From a virus, in the IMG/VR virus record IMGVR_UViG_3300044949_001956, positions 1-64,000 of that record: 64,000 nucleotides of DNA; one strand, given 5' to 3'. A model generated the notes under the pieces. That model ran no database searches and was not told the DNA's origin. It saw only the letters and a list, made by a program, of their open reading frames with translations. Shown here in pieces: positions 33,270 through 40,862 of this stretch. Positions within the stretch are counted from its first letter, which is position 1. Each line of letters starts with the position of its first letter. Position numbers and translations under genes: made by a program.

Positions 33270-33703
33270 GACTTCAGCGTAGCCCTCAGCATCCAGCCGT
33301 GCTTCTCGTGCACGTCGATCCTGCCAGCGAGGTAATCTGCAAGACCTTCCTTACCAGCCTTTACTGCTAGATTAAAGGCCTTGGTGAGCTCTGCAATGAC
33401 CTTGACGTTGTCTGATAGGAGCTCTTGGACCATACCACGAGCTGTGGGAATGTTGATCTGATCGTCGACCACAGACAGTTGAGCAAACCTGCTCATGCTA
33501 CCAGGCGCATACTGATCTAGTGTCCTGATCCTCTCGGCAACTTCATCGACCGATCCCCAGATGTCCTCATAGATGTCACCGAACAGCTTGTGGTACTCGC
33601 TGAAGTTGGGCCCTTCAACGTTCCAGTGGAAGTTATGAGCCTTGAGGTACATGGCAAAGTTGCTTGCCAGTACCACCTTCATCTGCTGAATTAGGTCGGC
33701 CAT
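33266..33703 (-). CDS. dps: Dps-like ferritin
   Basis: 145 residues. Helical ferritin-like protein with KAHNFHWNVEGPNFSEYH and DIYEDIWGSVDEVAERIR, the Dps ferroxidase site His/Asp/Glu pattern. Dps stores iron and shields DNA from oxidative damage. Dps-like genes occur in some marine phages. It lies among virion genes, so the product may be packaged or bind phage DNA; this is inference. Confidence 0.85.
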   Translation of the reverse strand: MADLIQQMKVVLASNFAMYLKAHNFHWNVEGPNFSEYHKLFGDIYEDIWGSVDEVAERIRTLDQYAPGSMSRFAQLSVVDDQINIPTARGMVQELLSDNVKVIAELTKAFNLAVKAGKEGLADYLAGRIDVHEKHGWMLRATLKS

Positions 33704-34080
33704 TGCTTCTTTGCCTTCTTGGTTGTCTTCTTAGCGGGAGAGGCAGGTGCCTTCGGTGCGGCTGCCTTCCTCTTAGCCTTTGGGGCAGGCGGCGGAGCCT
33801 CTACGACAACTGGCGCTGGAGGTGCAACTGGTGCAGGCTCAGGCTTTGCTGCCTCCGCTGCAATCACCTTGACCTGCTCAACGACCGCCGTAACCGCAGC
33901 CTTGGCGTCTGCATCAGTGACCTTGCCGTCCTTGTTTACGTCGGCGACTGCCTTCACATCATCCATATTCACCTTGCCGTCCTTGTTTACGTCAAGGGCG
34001 CCGTCGGGTGATGCCTTCTTGAAGAAGAACCAAGCGCCGACCGCAGCAACGCCAAAAGCCAAAAGTGTTAGATACCACAT
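33691..34080 (-). CDS. Membrane-anchored protein with two EF-hand-like loops
   Basis: 129 residues. An N-terminal TM segment (WYLTLLAFGVAAVGAWFFF) is followed by two calcium-binding loop signatures DVNKDGKVNMDD and DVNKDGKVTDAD, close to dockerin/EF-hand consensus. A Pro/Ala/Lys-rich tail (about 85-129) follows, ending KKTTKKAKKQWPT. Calcium binding is a prediction from the Asp/Asn spacing. It overlaps the dps gene by 13 nt. Confidence 0.75.
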   Translation of the reverse strand: MWYLTLLAFGVAAVGAWFFFKKASPDGALDVNKDGKVNMDDVKAVADVNKDGKVTDADAKAAVTAVVEQVKVIAAEAAKPEPAPVAPPAPVVVEAPPPAPKAKRKAAAPKAPASPAKKTTKKAKKQWPT

Positions 34081-34105
34081 ATTATCCTCCGTTGATCAAA
34101 TGTTC

Positions 34106-35029
34106 TTACCACGCCCTGCAAGACCAGTACCTGGCCTTCGTGCGAGGACCTGGGTTGTCGCAGTTGTGTCTAGCTCTGAAGTTCTTTCTGCGGCCCGGAA
34201 TGTGCTTCTTGATCGTCATGTTCGGATCGCCGAACTCGACCTTGACCACGTTGCCCTTCTCGTTCTTGACGTAGACCTTGGACTTCTTCACGTCGCCCTT
34301 CATGGGCTTACCGAGAGCAACATTTCTGCCCTGGTACTCCGCCTCGTCCATGCCCAGGCACTCACGGACCACTCTCTTGACTACCTGCCCCGGCGTGCTC
34401 TTCTTGTAGATGCTTGTCAAGGAATCTGTTCCTATCATCCGATTGATCGGCTTGTTGGGGTCGATGGACTCCTTTGCAGACCTAAGCGCATCGGGTGTAG
34501 GAGCACCCTTCTCGCCGGGCTTCCTCATCTTCTCGCCAGATCCTGCAGCAATGCGCTTCCTCTTGGCATGGATGTTTGCCCATAGGCTCTCACGCAGGTC
34601 CTTGTCAGCGCCGTGGTATGTTCCCTTGCCCTTAGTTATGTAGGAGTTGACTCTAGCCATTCCCCACTGCTGCGGCGTGGTGCCGGGACGATGACCTGTG
34701 CGCCAGGCTGCAACGCCGCGGTTATAGACCTTGCGGAGGGTGCCGATAGAGACGCCAGATGCCTTAGCCTTCTTGGCGAGCCCTGCCGTCGCTGTCTCGT
34801 CGATCTCTGCTTCCTCACCGAACTTAGCCCTGTACGCCTTGGTGTGCTTTGATTCCTTGGTCTTGGCGGTCTTGTCGCCAGGGGCGGGCTCGTAAGCGGC
34901 TGGGTTCTTTGGGTCCATCTTGCTTGTCTTCTTCCAATGAGCAGCACGAGCCTTCGCGGTCGACGATGAGAGACCTGACACGTATGCCTTGGTCAGCCCA
35001 GATTCTTTGTCTTTTGGGTTCTTCTTCAC
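34106..35029 (-). CDS. DUF5824-type conserved virion-associated protein
   Basis: 307 residues, GTG start after GGAG. Contains SGLTKAYVSGLSSSTAKARA, KGTYHGADKDLRE, GSGEKMRKPGEKGAPTP and a C-terminal RKNFRARHNCDNPGPRTKARYW. These are hallmarks of a family common in marine T4-like phages. Very basic, so nucleic-acid or head association is plausible. EAEIDET near residue 75 may be a prohead-protease site. A late-type box AATAAATA lies at 35052-35059. Confidence 0.7.
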   Translation of the reverse strand: MKKNPKDKESGLTKAYVSGLSSSTAKARAAHWKKTSKMDPKNPAAYEPAPGDKTAKTKESKHTKAYRAKFGEEAEIDETATAGLAKKAKASGVSIGTLRKVYNRGVAAWRTGHRPGTTPQQWGMARVNSYITKGKGTYHGADKDLRESLWANIHAKRKRIAAGSGEKMRKPGEKGAPTPDALRSAKESIDPNKPINRMIGTDSLTSIYKKSTPGQVVKRVVRECLGMDEAEYQGRNVALGKPMKGDVKKSKVYVKNEKGNVVKVEFGDPNMTIKKHIPGRRKNFRARHNCDNPGPRTKARYWSCRAW

Positions 35030-35051
35030 GTCAGTCTCCGCTGATTTTCAC

Positions 35052-35059
35052 TATTTATT
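35052..35059 (-). promoter_or_regulatory. T4-type late promoter (AATAAATA)
   Basis: Minus strand, about 23 nt upstream of the GTG start of the DUF5824-type gene. Confidence 0.5.
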
Positions 35060-35076
35060 CAATTTAGCCCTTCGAC

Positions 35077-36387
35077 CTATCGAGTGATCTCTTCCCAGTC
35101 CATGGATCCATACACCAATTCGGTGTTTGTAGAAGCTGATACCTCTAGAGTAAGTGCACTGGGTGTACCTGTTAGTCCGTTGCGCTCCAACTGAAACTTA
35201 AAGAGTGCTTCTCTTAGGATGTCGATGGATGTACTGCCCTGTGTTGTAGAGGTGAAGAATCCACTGGCTAGAATTCTTCCACCTGAAACGGCTGTGCCAG
35301 CAATCGTGTACTCAATCGCAGAATCTGCGCCTGCATCAGCCCATGACCCAGTTGTTACAGTAGCACCTGATGTCACCCTCCATGCGTAGATACCTGTAGA
35401 AACACCCATTAGTGATATAGCGGTGGGAATAACGATAGCATCCAGCGCTGTAGATTTGAGTCTTATGGAAACAACGGGATAGTAAGTTCCAGCTGTCGTT
35501 AATGCCTTGGGTGCAGTGATAGCTGTACCTACTGCCTGTTGAAGCCCTCTAAGCTCGTAGCCGCCTTCTGAAATAACGGTGGAACAGACCTGCTTCATTT
35601 TGCTAGACGTGGCTGTAGCTCCACCGTTATTCTTGATCTCGTACCTCAGTGGAAGGCTAGCTGTAGTCATGTACGTGGAGTCAATAAGATTAGCGTGGTG
35701 GAATGAGTGACAGTGGATTAGCTTGCCGTCAATGACGAATCCACACCTTACAGTTCCTACACCTAACCACTCGATGTCAAAGAATGAAATCTGAGCCTTG
35801 GTCACGTCGAGGCTGATCTTCGATGGGCTTGAAGTTACGTTGCCGAGAAGTGTGTCGACATTCCAGTTTTGCTGGGCGACGCGTGTCTCGGTGACGACCC
35901 CACTTACAAGTGACCTCTCAACGAAGTTGACTGTTGTACCGTCCACTTCCAGATAGATGCCGTTCTGAGCACCAAAGTAACCCACTCTCTGTCTCAGATT
36001 GGTCTTGGGTGCATTAAAGACAAAGGTGTTCAGGACCTGTAGAGACTTACCTGGCTGATATGAAAATACCTTGTTGGTCTCACGGACAATCTCTGCATCA
36101 GCTGTGGTGGGTAGATTCAACTCGATCAGACCAGCATTGGCATTGAACGCGTATGTGGTGCCTGCCGTATTAGACGTGTGCCACAGCCCGTTGTCTTTAT
36201 AGCGATGAGAGGAATCAAATAGTGTGAAGGGCAACGCTACTCTACTGCGGCCGAATGCATCGACAGCAACACCGCTTGGGTTGGCTGGTCCGACCAGATT
36301 GCCGTACTGGTCTGCAAGCATGACCACCTCAAAGATGGTCTTCCCATCGGGGAGATACTGGTGTGAGTCTTTTCTAAACTGCGCCAT
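35077..36387 (-). CDS. Virion structural protein, fibre/whisker-like (436 aa)
   Basis: Starts MAQFRKDSHQYLPDGKTIFE and contains FGRSRVALPFTLFDSSHRYK, NAGLIELNLPTTADAEIVRE and SFFDIEWLGVGTVRCGFVIDG, a pattern I recognise from marine T4-like virion proteins. Beta-rich throughout. It ends just before the internal-protein cluster. The exact virion position is unknown. Confidence 0.7.
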   Translation of the reverse strand: MAQFRKDSHQYLPDGKTIFEVVMLADQYGNLVGPANPSGVAVDAFGRSRVALPFTLFDSSHRYKDNGLWHTSNTAGTTYAFNANAGLIELNLPTTADAEIVRETNKVFSYQPGKSLQVLNTFVFNAPKTNLRQRVGYFGAQNGIYLEVDGTTVNFVERSLVSGVVTETRVAQQNWNVDTLLGNVTSSPSKISLDVTKAQISFFDIEWLGVGTVRCGFVIDGKLIHCHSFHHANLIDSTYMTTASLPLRYEIKNNGGATATSSKMKQVCSTVISEGGYELRGLQQAVGTAITAPKALTTAGTYYPVVSIRLKSTALDAIVIPTAISLMGVSTGIYAWRVTSGATVTTGSWADAGADSAIEYTIAGTAVSGGRILASGFFTSTTQGSTSIDILREALFKFQLERNGLTGTPSALTLEVSASTNTELVYGSMDWEEITR

Positions 36388-36390
36388 GAC

Positions 36391-37092
36391 TTATCTCTTG
36401 ACCTGCTCTCTGATGACTTGCATGACCGTCTGATAGCACTCGGACACCCGAGACCTCATGGGCCTGATGTTCTTGTTCTTGTGGGCGACGAGTATCATCG
36501 ACTGAGTCTTCTTGATGTCGCCGTACTCTTTCTTCCTCTGGGCCGCGGTGCCACCCTTGGTCTTCCTGAACTTCTCCAGCTCTGAGTGACTGACGTGGCT
36601 GAGCTCGGGCCTGCGCACTATGTCAACGTGTTGGGCTCTACCCGTCTTTGGATGATACCCGTGCACGTTGACGCCGCCCATCTTCCTCATCTTCTGCCAG
36701 ATACCCAAGCCGCCGACTGACTGCTCTTTACCGGTCAGAATGTGGTTGTGCTTCGTGATGAGATGGTGATACAGCTTGTGCACACCCGCCCCCGGGCGGG
36801 CGACCGCCATCTCGATGGCGTGGGACTTGCCCTGTTTGACTGCATTGACGTGGGCGTCCACCTTGTCGTCGTGACCGACTACGCTGAAGTGGTGATCACC
36901 TGCTTCATCAACGCCGTGGTAGACCTTGCGACCGTCTTCCATGGTGGAGTGCAGCTTCATCTTCTTTTTGGCGCCTGGATCGACCGACTTCTTTACGTCA
37001 GCGATGCCCTTACCCAAGAGCTTCTTGTATGCAAATCCGCCTGCTGTTCTCTTGATGTCGGTCCTCAGAACCGCTTCGTCTAGGTCTTCCAT
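36391..37092 (-). CDS. Possible head-packaged GNAT-like protein (233 aa)
   Basis: Starts MEDLDEAVLRTDIKRTAGG; LDE followed by Ala fits a prohead-protease cut near residue 6. The middle has GKSHAIEMAVARPGAGVHKLYHHL and HNHILTGKEQSVGGLGIWQKM, which resembles a GNAT-like acyltransferase fold of phage proteins. The C-terminus is basic. Family assignment is tentative. Its ATG overlaps the end of the upstream ligase-nucleotidyltransferase gene (TGATG). Confidence 0.5.
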   Translation of the reverse strand: MEDLDEAVLRTDIKRTAGGFAYKKLLGKGIADVKKSVDPGAKKKMKLHSTMEDGRKVYHGVDEAGDHHFSVVGHDDKVDAHVNAVKQGKSHAIEMAVARPGAGVHKLYHHLITKHNHILTGKEQSVGGLGIWQKMRKMGGVNVHGYHPKTGRAQHVDIVRRPELSHVSHSELEKFRKTKGGTAAQRKKEYGDIKKTQSMILVAHKNKNIRPMRSRVSECYQTVMQVIREQVKR

Positions 37093-39179
37093 CAGAACAC
37101 GGTTCCCTTTGCCTTTTTAGCATTTATGGACTTTGAGTGATCAATGAAGCCTCTGAGTCCCCACTTCTGGAGTCTCTTGTTTAGGTCCTTGACCTCTGCG
37201 TCGTACACCTTGAGATTCTTGTCGTGGTAGTCATTGATTGCATCGGATGAAACGACGGGATTGCCGGTCACCAATCCGAGACCTCGGATATCAGCTGTGG
37301 ACTCCTCATTGAGCTTGCCGCGACGCTTTAGCTCCGCTCTGGCTCTGGTACCGATAACATCATTCCTCTTGGCATATTTACCTAGCGATATGTTGCTGGT
37401 CTCAGGCCCTATCCTTATGTCCATGGCCTTACGCACGTCGTCGTATAGTTCTCTGGAATGCTCTGGGTTGACGTGCTGTGGAATTCCCTTCTTGAACTCG
37501 CCGAACTTACCTGTCATGGCATGACCGCGCATCTTCGATGCAGACATTCCAGACACGCCTTCGGCATCAGGATCTCTCTCACCCGCGGAAACCACGTTGA
37601 TCGACTTGAAGTTGAACTCCTTGTGTGGTCCGTTGTAGCGGTCAAGCAACTTCTTGTACTCGTCGATCCTGTCGGAGCCAGCGACCATTGTGACGTGCGT
37701 GACGCCTCGGCTGTGCAGGTCCTTGAGCTGATGTATGAACGTCGGAGCTTCCTTACTTGCAACGGACATGTTAGCATTGGGAAAGAACCTCTGAGCGTGC
37801 TTGAGCTTCTGCTCTGCTGACAGCGGATTTTTCTCTGGATCTTGAGAGTGTGAGAGAACTATCGAGTGACCTGCCTTGTTTGCGTTGGCCAACTCCATGA
37901 CTCGATCGACCAGGGCGCCGTGACCGACGGTCGGTGGGTTCATCCGCCCGAACGCGAACACGTGGTGGATCTCGCTCTCAGTCGGTGCAGTTGCCTCTGG
38001 GTCGCCCTTGCCTCTGTTATTGGCAAAGTTGAGTCTGGAGAACTCCGCCCTGTCAACCAGCTTTGTTGGTCTGCCGTTTCTGATGGAAACAAATCCCTCG
38101 GGCTTGACTTGCTTGCCGCCCACGGTGTGCTCAAACTCTGTAGGATTACCTAAGGCTTTAACCAGAGTGTCCTTGGCCTGCTGCAGGTGACTGTGAAGCT
38201 CTAGAGCCTTAGAGAACTGATCGGCATTCCCTCCCACGTCGTCGATAAACTTGTTGTACTGATCCTCTTTTCTTTTCTTTGCGGAATCAGTCTTTACCTT
38301 CGAGACGTCGGACTCCCTCTTGGCCTCTAGGTGCTTGCTGTATCCCGCAGCTGTGGGCTTGGTTCCGTCCCTGACAGTTTGGTTGATGTAAGGCTTTAGG
38401 TACTGATCGTGTGCAGAGAGCTTGTCAAACATGCCCAAGTCGAGAGCCCTGTAGGCTTCCAGAGCATTGTCCTTGTGACCCTGGTATTCCTGCTGCACCT
38501 TGCTGGTGTATCTGGATGGATCAACTTCCTTGATCTCTGGGTTCACCAGGTTGACGTGCGGATCCTGCTTGAACGCACCGTGGTCTACATCAAAGCCCGC
38601 TTTCATGTCGGCCAGCTTCTTGCCGGAGTACTTGGTGTGTACCACAAATCCGATCTTTGATGCGGCAATCTTTCTACCCTGAGGCGAGTCCTTATCGGCG
38701 GAGTACGTTATGGTGTTGGGCGCAAACTTGTATCTGCCGTTCTCATCTTCTACGTCGGGTCTCTCGTACAGGAAGTCTCCCTGATAGACTCCGCCCGTGT
38801 GCGGCATGACCTTGGGGAGGTGCTCTAGGGCGGCCTTCAGCTTTGCTGCCAGACCAGGAGCGTGACCGTGATTCCTGTCAACGTCTTCTGGGGTGTAGTT
38901 GATCTTGGGATTGACATTGAACGCCGACTTTGATGCCACAAAGAAGTTGCCAGTCTCTGGGTCCTTGCCGAATACCACACTGGGTGATCCGTCATACTTC
39001 ACAGTCAGTCTTGACTTTGACTTCTTGCCCAACAGAATGTTGTGGACATCTTCAAGGTTGTCAGCTGCATGGGCAACGCCCTCGTCACCGCCGTGGATGA
39101 TGTGATCCTCTGCATGCTCTAAGTGCTTAAGCTTGTCAACGTCCAGAGACTCAGTAAGAAATCTTGCAAATGCTAACAC
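37092..39179 (-). CDS. Ligase-like / nucleotidyltransferase fusion with capsid-targeting-like N-terminus
   Basis: 695 residues. N-terminus MLAFARFLTESLDVDKL resembles a T4 capsid-targeting sequence (cleavage after LTE). Residues about 57-380 carry ligase-type motifs: KYDGSPS near 61 (motif I KxDG), GGVYQGDFLYE, and EGFVSIRNG with KLV (motifs IV and V). Residues about 400-570 form an HxGH-type nucleotidyltransferase: FAFGRMNPPTVGHG and GMSASKMRGH (the ISST-type motif). A likely role is nucleic acid end repair or NAD-linked chemistry delivered with the DNA. Domain calls are by eye. Confidence 0.65.
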   Translation of the reverse strand: MLAFARFLTESLDVDKLKHLEHAEDHIIHGGDEGVAHAADNLEDVHNILLGKKSKSRLTVKYDGSPSVVFGKDPETGNFFVASKSAFNVNPKINYTPEDVDRNHGHAPGLAAKLKAALEHLPKVMPHTGGVYQGDFLYERPDVEDENGRYKFAPNTITYSADKDSPQGRKIAASKIGFVVHTKYSGKKLADMKAGFDVDHGAFKQDPHVNLVNPEIKEVDPSRYTSKVQQEYQGHKDNALEAYRALDLGMFDKLSAHDQYLKPYINQTVRDGTKPTAAGYSKHLEAKRESDVSKVKTDSAKKRKEDQYNKFIDDVGGNADQFSKALELHSHLQQAKDTLVKALGNPTEFEHTVGGKQVKPEGFVSIRNGRPTKLVDRAEFSRLNFANNRGKGDPEATAPTESEIHHVFAFGRMNPPTVGHGALVDRVMELANANKAGHSIVLSHSQDPEKNPLSAEQKLKHAQRFFPNANMSVASKEAPTFIHQLKDLHSRGVTHVTMVAGSDRIDEYKKLLDRYNGPHKEFNFKSINVVSAGERDPDAEGVSGMSASKMRGHAMTGKFGEFKKGIPQHVNPEHSRELYDDVRKAMDIRIGPETSNISLGKYAKRNDVIGTRARAELKRRGKLNEESTADIRGLGLVTGNPVVSSDAINDYHDKNLKVYDAEVKDLNKRLQKWGLRGFIDHSKSINAKKAKGTVF

Positions 39180-39199
39180 GGTTGAGGATCTCCGGGGGT

Positions 39200-40207
39200 T
39201 CAGTGACCAAGAATCTTCTTTATCTTTTTGGCGCCCTCATCCGTACCGATGTGGGTGTGTGACTTGTCTAGCTTCCTGATCATGAACTGAACGGTGCGGG
39301 CGTTGTCGTTCACCCTGTCCTTCTGTCGGATCCTAAATCTACCGACACCCTCCATTGATGGGAGACCGAGCTTGTGCCTGTCCTTGTCTCGGCTCAGACC
39401 TGCTCTGTACGTGCCGTGGGAGTCTAGATGAACAACATCGACGTGGTGGTCCTTCATGTACGCGTGAGCTGGAGACAAGTCATGATCGTCTGAAAACACC
39501 TCTTCAGCTGTGGTCCGATGCGCTGGCTTTACGTAGTCCTTACCCTGCACGTCGTTGATGTGGTCAATCAGCTTCTTCTTTTTGCCGTTTACCGTAACGT
39601 GGGCCTTTTCAATTGCTGCGGCGTACTCCGGTCTATTCTGTCTGGCCTTATCGCTGATGTGCCAGCGCCCGGTCTTCGGATGTCTCGTGAGAGTTAGCTG
39701 ACCGAAGGCAGCCGTGAGATTTGACTTGTGCTCTCCTGTAACCGCGGATTCATTTGTGGTGACGCCCTCAGAACCACTGATCTTCTTTTGAGTCTTGCCT
39801 CTCTTGTCGATGAGATGAAAGTCATTTCCTGCCGTAGACCCTGCACCCCCGCCACTCATCAGACCATGACCGTTAAGGTGCTTGACCAGGGTGTTTTCCT
39901 GAGCCAGACCTATGTTCTTTCTGTCACTGACCTTCTTGATCTTGCTGATGGGGACAGCGACCTTGTTTGAACCTTCCTTGCTCACAACCACATGGTGCAC
40001 ACCGTTGCTGTCGACGTGATGTGAGTGCATGGTGACCTTATCACCTGTCCTGAAGTCTCCTACATCGCCGTCGATCTCGTGTGACAGAGGCTTGTGAGCC
40101 GGCTGTCCTGCAACAAATGGCTTAATATACTTGCTTGCATGATATTCACCTCTGGCGCCAGATGCGGTGAGCTTAGCTTCTGAGATAAAGCTAACAAATG
40201 AGAGCAT
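39200..40207 (-). CDS. Possible head-packaged PD-(D/E)XK-like nuclease (335 aa)
   Basis: N-terminus MLSFVSFISEAKLTASGARG closely parallels the T4 internal-protein targeting sequence (pattern M-K-T-Y-Q-E-F-I-A-E-A), with a predicted prohead-protease cut after ISE. The middle has NDFHLIDKRG and, 28 residues later, TGEHKSNLTAAFGQLTL, which fits a D-x(n)-E-x-K nuclease core and its following Gln. The C-terminus is basic. Driven by a late promoter at 40240-40247, beside a hairpin that touches its ribosome binding site. Confidence 0.55.
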   Translation of the reverse strand: MLSFVSFISEAKLTASGARGEYHASKYIKPFVAGQPAHKPLSHEIDGDVGDFRTGDKVTMHSHHVDSNGVHHVVVSKEGSNKVAVPISKIKKVSDRKNIGLAQENTLVKHLNGHGLMSGGGAGSTAGNDFHLIDKRGKTQKKISGSEGVTTNESAVTGEHKSNLTAAFGQLTLTRHPKTGRWHISDKARQNRPEYAAAIEKAHVTVNGKKKKLIDHINDVQGKDYVKPAHRTTAEEVFSDDHDLSPAHAYMKDHHVDVVHLDSHGTYRAGLSRDKDRHKLGLPSMEGVGRFRIRQKDRVNDNARTVQFMIRKLDKSHTHIGTDEGAKKIKKILGH

Positions 40208-40215
40208 GATTCTTC

Positions 40216-40239
40216 TCCACAGAGACTATTAGTTTGTGG
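40216..40239 (-). promoter_or_regulatory. Short hairpin next to the ribosome binding site of the 335-aa gene
   Basis: CCACA, directly after the late promoter, can pair with TGTGG, whose last bases are the first of the GGAGAAG ribosome binding site. The stem is only 5 bp. Confidence 0.4.
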
Positions 40240-40247
40240 TATTTATG
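40240..40247 (-). promoter_or_regulatory. T4-type late promoter (CATAAATA)
   Basis: Minus strand, immediately after the T-run of the terminator at 40249-40279 and about 33 nt before the ATG of the 335-aa gene. Confidence 0.6.
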
Positions 40248-40248
40248 C

Positions 40249-40279
40249 AAAAAGGGATCGGGCCCTAAGACCCGATCCC
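40249..40279 (-). terminator. Rho-independent terminator
   Basis: On the minus strand, a perfect 9-bp stem GGGATCGGG / CCCGATCCC with an 8-nt loop, followed by TTTTT. It ends the presumed noncoding transcript from 40389 and insulates the next late promoter. Confidence 0.85.
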
Positions 40280-40389
40280 CTGCATTCAAGAGTAAGACTG
40301 TCGAGCGGAACCCCACCGTGCTCCCGACTGTTCCTTTCGGTTATCCCCTGTGCCTCTGCTTGTCTAGATCAAGCAAGTCTTACTTCATT
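40249..40389 (-). ncRNA. Candidate structured noncoding RNA (about 140 nt)
   Basis: A perfect late promoter TATAAATA (40395-40402) is followed by about 110 nt without a usable reading frame and then a strong terminator (40249-40279). The transcript can fold: GTAAGACT (40383-40376) pairs with AGTCTTAC (40299-40292) and encloses a TGCTTG/CAAGCA hairpin (about 40357-40375) and a GTCG-GAGC/GCTCGAC stem (about 40300-40328). No similarity to a known RNA family was recognised. Promoter, terminator and multi-stem fold together support a real RNA. Confidence 0.65.
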
Positions 40390-40394
40390 GAGCT

Positions 40395-40402
40395 TATTTA
40401 TA
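40395..40402 (-). promoter_or_regulatory. T4-type late promoter TATAAATA
   Basis: Perfect late consensus on the minus strand, upstream of the candidate noncoding RNA and just beyond the end of the 85-aa gene. Confidence 0.7.
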
Positions 40403-40407
40403 CAAGT

Positions 40408-40665
40408 TTAGCCGATTCTATGAGACGGTTGCAAAATAAATGCAGGCGTCCACCCGTCGAAGGCCCGCCCTTCCTGTAGTGATTTGCGGAACTTATGAGC
40501 CTCATCAAACGTGTAAAACTGCTTGATGACCTGGTCAGTGGCCCGTTCGATTACCTGAAAGCCGTCATACTGAAACACGCCCTCAGGCTTTGCGGTCGGC
40601 TTGCCTAGGACATAGTACTTGCCCGGCTCGGGAGTCACGTTGTCTGAGTACATCTTCTTCTTCAC
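40408..40665 (-). CDS. Hypothetical protein (85 aa)
   Basis: Contains PGKYYVLGKPTAKPEG and a helical EAHKFRKSLQEG with a GWTPAFIL ending. No family recognised. Last gene of the helicase operon; its ATG overlaps the upstream stop. Confidence 0.6.
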   Translation of the reverse strand: MKKKMYSDNVTPEPGKYYVLGKPTAKPEGVFQYDGFQVIERATDQVIKQFYTFDEAHKFRKSLQEGRAFDGWTPAFILQPSHRIG

Positions 40666-40862
40666 TTCTTGATTGCATCCATGAGACGACGATATATCGT
40701 GATTGCTTCAGCGATATCCGCTACAGGTAGGTCGGGAAACTCTGGCTGTGGGGTAGAGTGCTGCCATCGGTTCTCCAAGACCATGCGCTTTGTAAACATC
40801 TGATCTCTTACTTCAGTCACTGCCATCTCTAGGACTTTAAACTTCAGTTCGTTATCTGTCAT
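40662..40862 (-). CDS. Hypothetical protein (66 aa)
   Basis: Starts MTDNELKFKVLEMAVTEVRD, helical, with TPQPEFPDLPVADIAEAITI. ATGA overlap with the helicase gene supports translation. It may be a helicase-associated small protein, but nothing in the sequence shows this. Confidence 0.6.
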   Translation of the reverse strand: MTDNELKFKVLEMAVTEVRDQMFTKRMVLENRWQHSTPQPEFPDLPVADIAEAITIYRRLMDAIKK

